Below are positions 20,733-30,143 of a stretch of DNA of 64,000 bases, piece by piece. The translations under genes were made by a program, and so were the position numbers. Position 1 is the stretch's first letter. Every line of letters begins with the position of its first letter. The DNA comes from Thiobacillus sp. (GTDB taxonomy: Bacteria > Pseudomonadota > Gammaproteobacteria > Burkholderiales > Thiobacillaceae). Location of the stretch: positions 1-64,000 of the forward strand of contig JAUXVT010000049.1 of assembly GCA_030680405.1 (NCBI GenBank), given 5' to 3'. Under the pieces are notes generated by a model. It worked only from the letters and a program-made list of their open reading frames with translations, had not been told where the DNA came from and searched no databases.

Positions 20733-22388
20733 TCAGAGAGACTGCCTGATGGCGAGCACGGCCTGATTGCGCAGCGATTTGAGCAGCGAAAGCTCTTTCT
20801 CTGGAATCGTGATGTCGCCGGGCTGCTGCCGGTCGGCGTAGATCAAACCGATCGGCTTGCCTTTCACGATGATTGGGAACAGCACGAAGGTGCGCGCCGA
20901 TACATTCTGCCGGTACCACGGCGGGATCCGCGTCGCGATTTTCGGATCGTCGATGTCGGTGATGAGGATGTCAGCATTGTTCTGCAGTGCGACGAGGAAC
21001 ACATCCGGCTGCGCCGCCAGGGAAAAATCAAAGGCCTTGATCAGGCTTTGTACGCCATCACCGAAACCGAATTTGCCACACATCGTGTTGTGGCGGCCAT
21101 CCTTGATACACAACACCACATGCGCGAAACCCATGCCGGTATATATCGCTTCCAGGATCATGCGCAGGATATCGTTGATTGAAACGGTGTCGTCGATCAG
21201 CGAATTGCCGACGTCCTGCAGCCCCGAGGTCAGGATGGACTGGGTCTTCTCGCTGGTGCGCTGCTGTGACGTGCTGGCGTCCTCGTCCGGATTCGTCTCG
21301 AGTATTGGTGCGTGTTCGTGCAGCACGCTGGCATCCAGCACCGTCCTGGCATCATGCGCCTCGCCCTGCGGCGTGTCTTTGCCTGCTTCTGGCGCGGGCG
21401 CCGCGCCCGGCGCTGTAGCCATCCCCGCCCATTTCGACGCCTGTTGCGCGAAGGCGCTCTGTTTCAGGTTCACATTCACCGCCAGGGCGAACTGGGCGAT
21501 GTCCTGAATCGACTTTTCCATCAGCCCGGTGAGCTGCTTCTCCGTCAACGCCAGGCTGTCGCCGAAGCGCGTCGTAAGTTTGGCCAGCGCCTTGCTGCGG
21601 TCCGCATCCGGCGTGCTGAGGATGATCTCGCACAACTCGTTGGAAAATGCCGCAAGCGCCCGCAACCTGTCCGTATTGTTTGTGCTTTTTCTGACTTTAT
21701 CGCCAGGAAGCACTTTCATGGACTGAACCAGCTGGTCCGGAAAACCCCAGCTTCGGGCAATGCCCATCCCCAGATTCTCGAACGACAGCCCCAGCACCTT
21801 GATCGAGGCCCTGGCATCGCTCAACCCTTCCACCTCAACACGCTGCCGGATCGCCGCGCTTTCTTCGGGGAAATAAAACATGGCCAGCATGCGCCCAAGG
21901 TTATGCAGCATGGCGCCGATAAAGGCCTCCTCCACATCCTTCACCTGCGCCTTGCCCGCCATCTCGTGCGCCAGCATGCCGGCGTACAGCACCTTGACGA
22001 ATTCCTCCTTCAACTGCTGCGCGTGCGCCTTGTTTTCCAGATTGTCGAACAGGATCAGGCTGAGGGCGATCGACCGCACAGCGTCGAACCCAAGGATCAC
22101 CACCGCGCGCGAAATGGTGCTGATCGAACCGCCGCCGACCTGGTTGTAGAACGCGACATTGACCAGCTTCAGCAGCTTGTTGGTCAGCGCAAAGTCTCTG
22201 AGGATGGTGTTGGAAAGCTCGTTGACCCCCTCCCGGTCGGAAGAGGCAATGCGGTTGATGTCGCCGATGGCCTCGGACAAGGCGGGAAAATCGCTCTCGG
22301 TCTGCATGCGCCGCAGCAGGGTTTCCAGCGCGCCTGGCCTGGCTTCGCCCGCTGGCCCAGCCAGCGCGTGTTCGTCACATTTCATCAT
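20733..22388 (-). CDS. HDOD plus GAF-domain regulator
   Basis: An HDOD domain spans about residues 20-230 (DFALTNKLLKLVNVAFYN, VILGFDAVRSIALSLILFDN, GAMLHNLGRMLAMFYFPEE). A low-complexity linker follows. A GAF-like domain occupies about 390-540 (MGFAHVVLCIKD, LFPIIVKGKPIGLIYADR). Such proteins act in signalling, often of c-di-GMP or stress; the ligand is unknown. The start is one of two adjacent ATGs without a strong ribosome site. Confidence 0.8.
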   Translation of the reverse strand: MMKCDEHALAGPAGEARPGALETLLRRMQTESDFPALSEAIGDINRIASSDREGVNELSNTILRDFALTNKLLKLVNVAFYNQVGGGSISTISRAVVILGFDAVRSIALSLILFDNLENKAHAQQLKEEFVKVLYAGMLAHEMAGKAQVKDVEEAFIGAMLHNLGRMLAMFYFPEESAAIRQRVEVEGLSDARASIKVLGLSFENLGMGIARSWGFPDQLVQSMKVLPGDKVRKSTNNTDRLRALAAFSNELCEIILSTPDADRSKALAKLTTRFGDSLALTEKQLTGLMEKSIQDIAQFALAVNVNLKQSAFAQQASKWAGMATAPGAAPAPEAGKDTPQGEAHDARTVLDASVLHEHAPILETNPDEDASTSQQRTSEKTQSILTSGLQDVGNSLIDDTVSINDILRMILEAIYTGMGFAHVVLCIKDGRHNTMCGKFGFGDGVQSLIKAFDFSLAAQPDVFLVALQNNADILITDIDDPKIATRIPPWYRQNVSARTFVLFPIIVKGKPIGLIYADRQQPGDITIPEKELSLLKSLRNQAVLAIRQSL

Positions 22389-22479
22389 TTTTGGTACACA
22401 TCATTCTTCCGCTCTTCGGTACAACAGGGCCGGAGCCTTCATTCACTCCGTCCAGCGTAATGCCGGCGCGCATACATGC

Positions 22480-23508
22480 TTAGCCCAGATCCCGCACATA
22501 CCAGTCCATTGCCTCGGCCAGGCCTCCGCCGATGCGATGCGTGGGCTCGTATCCCAGGCGCGTGCGGGCCTTGGTAATGTCGGCGAGCGAATGGCGCACA
22601 TCGCCGGCACGGAAGTCGCGGTAGACGGGCTTGAAGTCGGCCAGATGGGAACACTTCGGCGCCAACAATGAACGAATGGCTTCGAACAGCTGGTTGAGCG
22701 TGGTGCGCTCGCCGACGGCGACGTTGTAGACCTGGTTGGCCACCTCGGGGTGCTGGCTGGTGGCGGCGAGCAGGTTGGCCTGGATGACGTTGTCGATGTA
22801 GCAGAAGTCGCGGCTGGTTTCGCCGTCGCCGTTGATGTACACCGGCTCGTTGTGGATCATGCTCGACACCCACTTCGGCACCACGGCAGCGTAAGCGCCG
22901 TTGGGGTCCTGGCGGCGGCCGAAGATGTTGAAGTACCTGAGGCCGATCGATTCCATGCCGTAGCAGCGGCCAAACACATCGGCATACAGCTCGTTCACCA
23001 GCTTGGTCACCGCGTAGGGCGACAGCGGCTTGCCGATGACGTCCTCCACCTTGGGCAGGCCGGGATGATCGCCGTAGGTCGAGCTTGACGCGGCGTAGAC
23101 GAAGCGCTTGACCCTGGCGTCGCGCGCGGCGACCAGCATGTTGAGAAAGCCGGTGTTGTTGGCGGCGTGGGTGGACAGCGGGTCTTCGATCGAGCGCGGC
23201 ACCGAGCCGAGCGCGGCCTGATGCAAAACATAATCGACCCCTTTGCATACCGCGTGGCAGGTGATGAGGTCGCGGATGTCGCCGAGCTTGAAGCTGAAAC
23301 GCGCCCAGCGTTCGGGGCCGACGCTGGCCTGCACTTGCGCGAGATTTTTTTCGTGGCCGGTGGCGAAGTTGTCGAGCCCGACGACGCGCTGGTCGAGCAG
23401 CAACAGGGCTTCGACCAGATTGCAGCCAATGAAGCCGGCGGCGCCGGTGACGAGCCAGGTTTTGGGCTCGGCCTGGAGCTGCGTTTTCAGGGCATCGAAC
23501 GCGGTCAT
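22480..23508 (-). CDS. wbpP: WbpP/TviC-type UDP-GlcNAc or UDP-GlcNAcA 4-epimerase
   Basis: An extended SDR epimerase of 342 residues. The NAD loop is [12 protein letters not shown], the catalytic Tyr-xxx-Lys is [12 protein letters not shown], and [19 protein letters not shown] is the WbpP-type signature. It epimerises C4 of N-acetylated UDP-sugars for surface polysaccharides. Its ATG overlaps the wbpO stop. No glycosyltransferases or export genes are nearby. Confidence 0.88.
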   Translation of the reverse strand: MTAFDALKTQLQAEPKTWLVTGAAGFIGCNLVEALLLLDQRVVGLDNFATGHEKNLAQVQASVGPERWARFSFKLGDIRDLITCHAVCKGVDYVLHQAALGSVPRSIEDPLSTHAANNTGFLNMLVAARDARVKRFVYAASSSTYGDHPGLPKVEDVIGKPLSPYAVTKLVNELYADVFGRCYGMESIGLRYFNIFGRRQDPNGAYAAVVPKWVSSMIHNEPVYINGDGETSRDFCYIDNVIQANLLAATSQHPEVANQVYNVAVGERTTLNQLFEAIRSLLAPKCSHLADFKPVYRDFRAGDVRHSLADITKARTRLGYEPTHRIGGGLAEAMDWYVRDLG

Positions 23509-24788
23509 TACAGCCTCCAGAGCGCGAAGCCGGCAGCTTCCACTGCAGCCGGATCGTAGGCCGATTTGACGTCGGTGAAGGCGCCGCCTTTTTTCAGCTT
23601 GGCGGTGAGTTCGCTAAAGGACTTTTCCAGATACGCGCTGTGCGATACGGCGGCGATGAGCGCATCGCATTCCGGCAGATCGTCCCACGCGGCGAGGCTG
23701 ATGCCGTATTCATGCTCGGCTTCTTTCGCTTCGCCCAGCGGATCGTGCACATGGACGTCGCAGCCGAAGGATTGCAGTTCGCGGATGACGTCGACCACCT
23801 TGGAGTTGCGCAGATCGGGGCAGTTTTCCTTGAAGGTGAGGCCCAGCACGTTGACCTTGGCGCCTTTCACCTGCACACCGTTGGCGATCATGTTTTTCAC
23901 CGTTTCCTGCGCCACGTAGGCCCCCATGCCGTCGTTGATGCGGCGGCCGGCGAGGATGACCTGCGGATGGTAGCCGAGCATATCGGCCTTGTGGGTGAGG
24001 TAGTAGGGATCGACGCCGATGCAGTGGCCGCCGACCAGACCGGGGCGAAAGGGCAGGAAGTTCCACTTGGTGCCGGCGGCTTTCAGCACCTCAAGCGTGT
24101 CGATGCCGAGGCGGTGGAAGATCAGCGAGAGTTCGTTCATCAGTGCAATGTTGAGGTCGCGCTGGGTGTTTTCGATCACCTTGGCGGCTTCGGCCACCTT
24201 GATCGAACTGGCGCGATGCACGCCGGCGGTAATCACGCTGCCATACAGTTCAGCCACTTTGTCCAGGGTGGCGGCGTCATCGCCCGACACCACTTTCACG
24301 ATCTTGGTAATCGTGCGCTCCTTGTCGCCTGGGTTGACGCGCTCGGGCGAGTAGCCGACGTGGAAGTCCTGCATCCATTTCATGCCGGAGTTCTTCTCCA
24401 GAATCGGGATGCAGACCTCTTCGGTGGCGCCGGGGTAGACTGTGGATTCATACACCACAGTCGCCCCCTTCTTCATGTATTTGCCGACCGTGGTGGACGA
24501 GCCAACCAGCGGCGAGAAATCCGGGATGTGCGCCGCGTCGACCGGGGTGGGCACGGCGACGATGATGAAGTCGGCTTTCGCTAGATCGGCGGGGTCGCTG
24601 GTGACCGTCAGCTGTGTCGCGGCCTTGAGGTTCTCCGCTGAAACCTCGCCGGTAGGGTCGCAGAATCGACGGTAATGCTCGATTTTTTCAACCGAGAGGT
24701 CATAGCCGATGGTGGTCATTATCTTGCCGAATTCCACCGCCAACGGCAGGCCCACGTAGCCCAGCCCTACAACCGCAACAACGCTCAT
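23508..24788 (-). CDS. wbpO: WbpO/TviB-type UDP-N-acetyl-hexosamine 6-dehydrogenase
   Basis: A UDP-sugar dehydrogenase that oxidises C6 to a carboxylate with NAD. The nucleotide loop [12 protein letters not shown] opens the protein, the catalytic cysteine is in [12 protein letters not shown], and [13 protein letters not shown] and [15 protein letters not shown] are conserved. It is 426 residues. With wbpP it would yield UDP-GalNAcA. Its start codon is only 14 bases from the divergent protease frame. Confidence 0.9.
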   Translation of the reverse strand: MSVVAVVGLGYVGLPLAVEFGKIMTTIGYDLSVEKIEHYRRFCDPTGEVSAENLKAATQLTVTSDPADLAKADFIIVAVPTPVDAAHIPDFSPLVGSSTTVGKYMKKGATVVYESTVYPGATEEVCIPILEKNSGMKWMQDFHVGYSPERVNPGDKERTITKIVKVVSGDDAATLDKVAELYGSVITAGVHRASSIKVAEAAKVIENTQRDLNIALMNELSLIFHRLGIDTLEVLKAAGTKWNFLPFRPGLVGGHCIGVDPYYLTHKADMLGYHPQVILAGRRINDGMGAYVAQETVKNMIANGVQVKGAKVNVLGLTFKENCPDLRNSKVVDVIRELQSFGCDVHVHDPLGEAKEAEHEYGISLAAWDDLPECDALIAAVSHSAYLEKSFSELTAKLKKGGAFTDVKSAYDPAAVEAAGFALWRL

Positions 24789-24802
24789 ACCTGGATTCCC
24801 CT

Positions 24803-25723
24803 ATGAATAAAAAGTCTTTGCTGCCGCCCGGATTGTATCGAATTTGCATGACGCTTCCCGATCATGTCCGGCGACTGGCCGCTTCATGGGTCAGCAAGCG
24901 GCGTACCCGTTGGGCGCTGCGAAAGGGTCGCAGCGCAGCAGCGGGGCACCCACCGGCGTACTCCTTGCGGGCGGTCTTGGCGCTGCTGGCGCTGGTGATG
25001 AGCTTTCCTGCGCTGGCCGACGTCGCCGACACGCTGCAATCCGTGAAGCCGGGCGTGGTTGGCGTCGGGGTATTCAACCCCACCGGCAGCCCGCGTGCCA
25101 ACCTGCAGGGCACCGGCTTTGCCGTGCTGGACGGCACCTACATCGTGTCGTGCGCCCACATTTTCGCCAAGCCACTGAACAGCGAGAAAAATGAAACCCA
25201 CGCCGTCTTCATCGGGCGCGACCGCCAGATGGCGGTGCGCCCCGCCAAGCTGATCGCCACCGACCGCGCGCGCGACCTGGCCTTGCTAAAAATCGAGGGC
25301 GACCCGCTGCCCGCGCTGAAACTGGGCGACTCAAGCCGCGTGCGCGAAGGCTCGCAGCTGTATTTCACCGGCTATCCGATCGGCTCGGTGCTGGGGCTCA
25401 ATCCGTCCACCCACCGCGCCGGGCTCGCCGCCATCATTCCCATTTTTACGCCGCTCGCCAGCGCCTCGCAGCTCACCGTGCGCACGCTGAAGCAGGCGAA
25501 AGATGCCTATGAGGTGTTCGGTCTCGACGCCATCGCTTACCCCGGAAACAGCGGCAGCCCGGTGTGGCACCCCGACACCGGCGAGGTGCTGGGGGTGGTC
25601 AATTCGGTGTATGTGAAAGGCGCGAAGGAAGCCGCGCTCTCCGCGCCGAGCGGAATCAGCTACGCCATCCCGGTAAAATACGTGCACCAGCTGCTGGAGC
25701 AGGCGCTGACGAAAGCACCTTAG
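24803..25723 (+). CDS. Secreted trypsin-like serine protease
   Basis: A serine protease domain of DegP-like fold. The triad is visible as His in SCAHIFAK, Asp in RARDLALLKI and Ser in YPGNSGSPVW. A signal-type helix (RAVLALLALVMSFPALA) lies at residues 56-73, so about 54 mostly basic residues precede it. This N-terminal piece may not be translated; an in-frame TTG at 24965 would start just before the signal sequence, but no clear ribosome site supports either start. There is no PDZ domain. Substrate unknown. Confidence 0.78.
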   Translation: MNKKSLLPPGLYRICMTLPDHVRRLAASWVSKRRTRWALRKGRSAAAGHPPAYSLRAVLALLALVMSFPALADVADTLQSVKPGVVGVGVFNPTGSPRANLQGTGFAVLDGTYIVSCAHIFAKPLNSEKNETHAVFIGRDRQMAVRPAKLIATDRARDLALLKIEGDPLPALKLGDSSRVREGSQLYFTGYPIGSVLGLNPSTHRAGLAAIIPIFTPLASASQLTVRTLKQAKDAYEVFGLDAIAYPGNSGSPVWHPDTGEVLGVVNSVYVKGAKEAALSAPSGISYAIPVKYVHQLLEQALTKAP

Positions 25724-25726
25724 TGC

Positions 25727-26794
25727 CTACATGCCTTCGGTCAGGCTGACCCCGAAACCGAACGACTGCTGGCTGTGGTTATAGTCAACCAGCGACTCGC
25801 CATAGCCGTTGAAGTACTGCACATAGCCCTTCAGCCGCCCATACAGTGGAAAGCTCCAGTTGAGTTTCACTGCACCGCGGTTGTCCATGGACCTGAAGTT
25901 GTTGCGCAGCAAAAGCGAATACGCGTTGCGGCCCTTGCGGTAAACCGCCAGCAGATCACCGTGCCCCAGATAATCCTCGATGTCGGGGTTGTCGTCTTCA
26001 TCGCGTTCCGGAATTCGGTACCAAGGGCGGATCAGCAGCGCCAGATTGCCGCGCTCGAATCCGAACTGCGCATAAACCCGGTTCCAGCTGCGCGACAGCT
26101 CTTCGCTGCGGCCATTCGACTGGTGCACCATCCCCAGGTTGAGGAAACGGCCGCGAAAACCGGCAATCTCGTAATTCGTGCGGTAAGCCAGGATCGCTTC
26201 CGGTTCGTAGTTGGTCTCGCGAAACGGTGAGGAAATGGTGTCGTTGTAGGCCTGCCAGAACGAGGTGATGGTGTAGCCGAACCACAGGTCGGCGTTGTCG
26301 TAACCGAACACGCCTTCCATCCCCTTGATCTTGAAGCTCAGCTGCAATTCGGCCTCGACGGGGTCGAGCCCCAGATCGGGCCGGGTCAACGACTCCCGGA
26401 ATGGGGTGTTGTTGGGCGAATTGCTGTATTTGATTGGCAGGAAATAATTCGGGTGGTGCGGCCTAAACAGAAAAGCGCCCTGCTTGGCTTGGTCATCGAG
26501 CTCCCAGTGGCGCGACAGCGTTGACAGCAGCCCGGAATCCGGCTGCGTGGCTTGCGCCACGACAGGTGACGGGGCAGGCTGCGAAGCGCTCTCGGCAGCG
26601 GCAGCCGGGACAGGCTCGGCCTCGGGCTGCGCACGTCCCGACACGCGGTCGTAGCACGCCAGGCGATCGACATCTGCCGGGATCGAACTGCAGCCTTCCC
26701 AGTCGGCAATCGAGGCAGCCTGCGCATGATTCAGCAGGCCAGCGCCCAACAGGGCCAACAGAATGCGTCCGGGCGAATAGTATTTTCCAGCCAT
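25727..26794 (-). CDS. pldA: PldA, outer-membrane phospholipase A1
   Basis: PldA degrades misplaced phospholipids in the outer leaflet of the outer membrane. After a signal peptide ending AQA, a Pro/Ala-rich spacer leads to the beta-barrel. The catalytic His-Ser and Asn appear in HQSNGRSEELSRSWNR, the family signature. The protein is 355 residues. The start at 26794 is chosen for its signal peptide; the frame stays open far upstream in shadow of the preceding gene. It is last in a seven-gene operon. Confidence 0.93.
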   Translation of the reverse strand: MAGKYYSPGRILLALLGAGLLNHAQAASIADWEGCSSIPADVDRLACYDRVSGRAQPEAEPVPAAAAESASQPAPSPVVAQATQPDSGLLSTLSRHWELDDQAKQGAFLFRPHHPNYFLPIKYSNSPNNTPFRESLTRPDLGLDPVEAELQLSFKIKGMEGVFGYDNADLWFGYTITSFWQAYNDTISSPFRETNYEPEAILAYRTNYEIAGFRGRFLNLGMVHQSNGRSEELSRSWNRVYAQFGFERGNLALLIRPWYRIPERDEDDNPDIEDYLGHGDLLAVYRKGRNAYSLLLRNNFRSMDNRGAVKLNWSFPLYGRLKGYVQYFNGYGESLVDYNHSQQSFGFGVSLTEGM

Positions 26795-26804
26795 TTTTTG
26801 CCTT

Positions 26805-28235
26805 CTAGTCCAGGATAACGCTGTGGCCGGGCGTCGGGGCCATCGCGTCCCAGCCGAACCGCGTCCGCAGGTCGGCGGCGAACCCGGTCGCCACCGCTTC
26901 CTCGCCGTGCACCACGAACACCTGACGCGGCCTGCTGCGGAAGTGCCCGAGCCAGGCGAGCAGCGCCGTGCGGTCGGCGTGCGCCGACAGGCCGCCCAGG
27001 GTGTAGAGGTCGGCGCGCACCGGAATGTCGTCACCCAGCAGGCGCACGCGTTTGGCGCCGTCGACCAGGCGGCGGCCGAAGGTGCCGGCAGCCTGAAAGC
27101 CGGTGATGAGGATGGTCGATTCGCGGCGCGGCAGGTTGGCGCGCAGGTGGAACTTGATGCGCCCCGCCTCGCACATGCCGCTGGCCGAGATAATGACGGC
27201 GCCCCCCGTGATGCGGTCGAGCGCCTTCGATTCCTCCACGTCCTCGACGAAGTCAAGCTTGCGAAAATGCGCGGCGCCGCCGTGTCGACCCATCAGTTCA
27301 TGGGTTTCGGCATCCAGCAGCGCCATGTGTTTGAAGGTGATTTCAGTGGCGGCGGTGGCCATCGGAGAATCGACGAATACGGAAAGCATGGGGATGCGCG
27401 CCTGGCGGGTCAGGTCGGCCAGCAGGTAGAGAATGTCCTGGGTGCGGCCCACCGCAAAGGCGGGAATGATGACGTTGCCGCCCTTTTTTTCCAGGGTATC
27501 GTTGATCGCCTCCACCAGTTCGTCCTGCGTCGCTTCCATGCTCTTGTGGTCGCGGTTGCCGTAGGTCGATTCGACCACCAGGTAGTCGGCGTCGTGGATG
27601 TGCGTGGGGTCGCGCAGCAACGGCCGCGCGGGCTGGCCGAGGTCGCCGGAAAAAACGATCTTGCGGCGACGCGGGCCTTCGCCCACCCACACCTCGACGA
27701 TCGCCGAGCCCAGAATGTGGCCAGCATCGCGGAAGGTGCAGCGCACCTGGGGGTGCGGCGCGATTTCCAGATCATAATCGACCGGATTCAACTGCTTCAA
27801 CGAGGCCTGCGCCTGCGCCACGGTGTACAGCGGCGCCGTGTCGCGCGGCGGCAGTCCGCGCGCGGCATCGCGTTTGGCCATACTCTGGCGGAAGCGGTTG
27901 AGGGTTGCGTATTCGGCTTCCTTTTCCTGGATGTGCGCCGAATCCGGCAGCATCACGGCGAGCAGGTCGCAGGTGGCGCGAGTGGTGTGCACCGTGCCCC
28001 TGAAGCCGAGCGCAACCAGACGCGGCAGCAGGCCGGAGTGGTCGATGTGGGCATGGGTGAGGATGACGAAATCGATCGTGCGCGGATCGAACACAAAGGC
28101 GCGGCGGTTTTTCTCGCGCGTCTCGCGCCCGCCCTGGAACAGGCCGCAATCGACCAGAAAACGTACGCCGTCCGCCTCCAGCAGATAGCTGGAGCCGGTC
28201 ACTTCGCGCGCCGCGCCGAGAAAAGTCAGTTTCAT
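26805..28235 (-). CDS. MBL-fold, beta-CASP RNA/DNA nuclease
   Basis: A metallo-beta-lactamase nuclease related to CPSF73/YSH1 (476 residues). The MBL core carries the metal motif LTHAHIDHSG, then DAGHILGSA and FSGDLGQPARPL. The beta-CASP part has VDSPMA, ISASGMCEAGRIKFHL and GLSAHADRTALL. It probably cleaves RNA. The ATG overlaps the ABC ATPase stop (ATGA). Its link to the exporter operon is unexplained. Confidence 0.9.
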   Translation of the reverse strand: MKLTFLGAAREVTGSSYLLEADGVRFLVDCGLFQGGRETREKNRRAFVFDPRTIDFVILTHAHIDHSGLLPRLVALGFRGTVHTTRATCDLLAVMLPDSAHIQEKEAEYATLNRFRQSMAKRDAARGLPPRDTAPLYTVAQAQASLKQLNPVDYDLEIAPHPQVRCTFRDAGHILGSAIVEVWVGEGPRRRKIVFSGDLGQPARPLLRDPTHIHDADYLVVESTYGNRDHKSMEATQDELVEAINDTLEKKGGNVIIPAFAVGRTQDILYLLADLTRQARIPMLSVFVDSPMATAATEITFKHMALLDAETHELMGRHGGAAHFRKLDFVEDVEESKALDRITGGAVIISASGMCEAGRIKFHLRANLPRRESTILITGFQAAGTFGRRLVDGAKRVRLLGDDIPVRADLYTLGGLSAHADRTALLAWLGHFRSRPRQVFVVHGEEAVATGFAADLRTRFGWDAMAPTPGHSVILD

Positions 28236-28942
28236 AGGGATCGTCCTTCGCCTGTTTCTTCGTAGGTCTTGCCGTCGCGGATATGGTAAATGCGTTTGAA
28301 GGTGGGAATGATCTTTTCGTCGTGAGTGACGACGATGATCGCGGTGCGGAATTCCTGCGCCAGGCGGTTGAGGATATTCACCACGGTGAGCGCGCGCTCG
28401 CTGTCGAGCGGCGCGGTCGGTTCGTCGGCGAGGATGATCGGCGGCTTGTTGGCGAGCGCGCGCGCAATCGCCACGCGCTGCTGCTCGCCGCCGGACAGTT
28501 CGGCAATGCGCGCCTGCGCGCGGTGCTGCACGTCGAGCGCGGTGAGCATCTCCAGCGCGGTCGCGCGCGCCGCGGCATTGGGCACGCCGGCCAGCATCGG
28601 CAACAGCGCGACGTTGTCGGTGGCGTCGAGAAACGGGATCAGATAGGGCGCCTGGAACACGAAACCGATACGGTCGCGGCGCAGCGCGCGCAGATCGCCG
28701 GTCTTCCAGCCGTTGTCGAAAATCACCGCGCCGCCGAGGGTGAACTTGCCGGCGGTCGGCTCGATCACCGCGCCCAGGCATTTCAGCAGCGTGGTCTTGC
28801 CGGAGCCGGACGGGCCGATCAGCCCCACCACCTCACCGGGATAGACGGTCATGTCGACGCCCTTCAGCGCATCGACCGCGGCGCCGCCGCTGCCGTAGCG
28901 CTTGGTGATGCCTTCGATGAGGATCGCCGGCTGCTCAGCCAC
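28232..28942 (-). CDS. ABC transporter ATPase (DevA/LolD/MacB type)
   Basis: Walker A is GPSGSGKTT, the signature is LSGGEQQRVAIARAL, Walker B is IILADEPTAPLDS, and the switch His lies in VVTHDEKI. The protein is 236 residues, a single ATPase domain. It belongs with the adjacent FtsX-type permease (overlapping by 8 bases) and HlyD-type fusion protein, the tripartite DevBCA/MacAB arrangement. Substrate unknown. Confidence 0.92.
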   Translation of the reverse strand: MAEQPAILIEGITKRYGSGGAAVDALKGVDMTVYPGEVVGLIGPSGSGKTTLLKCLGAVIEPTAGKFTLGGAVIFDNGWKTGDLRALRRDRIGFVFQAPYLIPFLDATDNVALLPMLAGVPNAAARATALEMLTALDVQHRAQARIAELSGGEQQRVAIARALANKPPIILADEPTAPLDSERALTVVNILNRLAQEFRTAIIVVTHDEKIIPTFKRIYHIRDGKTYEETGEGRSL

Positions 28943-30128
28943 CGATCGCCTCCGCCGGGTCGATCCGGAGCGCGGCGCGGATCGCCAGCACCGAAGCCAG
29001 CGCGCACACCACCAGGGTCAGCACGAAGGCACGCGCGGCGTCGCCGGTTTCGAGCAGGACGTATTTTGGGAAGGCCGGCGCCCACAGGGTGGCGGCGAAC
29101 TTGCCGACGAAAAAGCCGATCACCCCGAGCCCCAGCGCCTCCTGCATGATCATCGCGGCAATGGTGCGGTTCTTGGTGCCGATGAGTTTCAGCACCGCGA
29201 TTTCCTTGATCTTGCCGAGCGTCATCGTATAGATGATGAAGGCGACGATGGCCGCGCTCACCACCGCGAGGATCATCAGGAACAGGCCGATCTGCTTGGC
29301 GGCGGTGGCGATCAGCTTGGCCACCAGGATCTCTTCCATGTCGTTGCTGGTGTAGGCGGTGAAACGCTGCCAGCGCGCAATCGTGTCGGCCACTGCATGC
29401 GCATCCATACCCGGCTGCAGCCGCAGCAGCACGGCATTGACCTTGTGGCTGGAGGTCTGGATCGCCTGCACCGCGTCGAGCACGCCAGGCTGGCCGGGCC
29501 GGTTGACCGCCGGGTTGGCGGCGAGCCGCTTGCGGTCCTCGACGATGGCGTCGTTGTCCTTGAGGAACTGCGCTTCCTGCGCATCCTTCAGCGGGATGAA
29601 CAGCATCGGGTCGCCGCCGGACGACACCATGCGCCGGGTCAGCCCGACCACGGTGTAATCGTTGCGGCGGATGCGCACTACGTCGCCCACTCGAAACCCA
29701 GTCCTGGCGTCGGCCACCGCCTCGTAATGCGCGCGAGCGATGGGGCGGCCCGCCACCAGAAACGCCGGCCCGCCCGGCTTGCCCGCCTCGTAGCCCGCCA
29801 CCATCACGCGCTGCGATTTGCCCCGATGCGACACCTGCATGGTGAGGTAGGCGACGTTGCCGGCCTGCGCCACGCCCTCCAGCCCCAGCAAGGCGCGGTA
29901 GAGATCGTCCGGCACGCTCGACGGTTCGGCGAACGGGCCGAGGGTGTTCTGCTGCACCACCCAGACGTCGGCGTCAACCGCACGCAGCAGCACCTTGGCG
30001 TCGTCGACCATGCCGCGGTACACCCCGGCCATGGTCAGCGTCACCCCGATCAGCAGGCCCAGCCCCAGCCCGGTCAGAAGGTAGCTTTTGAGGTGATGGG
30101 CGATGTCGCGGCGGGCTAAGTTAATCAT
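28935..30128 (-). CDS. ABC permease, FtsX/MacB type (DevC-like)
   Basis: An N-terminal helix (LLTGLGLGLLIGVTLTMAGV) is followed by a large periplasmic domain and a C-terminal FtsX domain with three helices (ends ALRIDPAEAIGG, typical). The protein is 397 residues. It pairs with the ATPase downstream and the membrane fusion protein upstream. Confidence 0.88.
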   Translation of the reverse strand: MINLARRDIAHHLKSYLLTGLGLGLLIGVTLTMAGVYRGMVDDAKVLLRAVDADVWVVQQNTLGPFAEPSSVPDDLYRALLGLEGVAQAGNVAYLTMQVSHRGKSQRVMVAGYEAGKPGGPAFLVAGRPIARAHYEAVADARTGFRVGDVVRIRRNDYTVVGLTRRMVSSGGDPMLFIPLKDAQEAQFLKDNDAIVEDRKRLAANPAVNRPGQPGVLDAVQAIQTSSHKVNAVLLRLQPGMDAHAVADTIARWQRFTAYTSNDMEEILVAKLIATAAKQIGLFLMILAVVSAAIVAFIIYTMTLGKIKEIAVLKLIGTKNRTIAAMIMQEALGLGVIGFFVGKFAATLWAPAFPKYVLLETGDAARAFVLTLVVCALASVLAIRAALRIDPAEAIGG

Positions 30129-30143
30129 GACCGTGCGGTTCGC

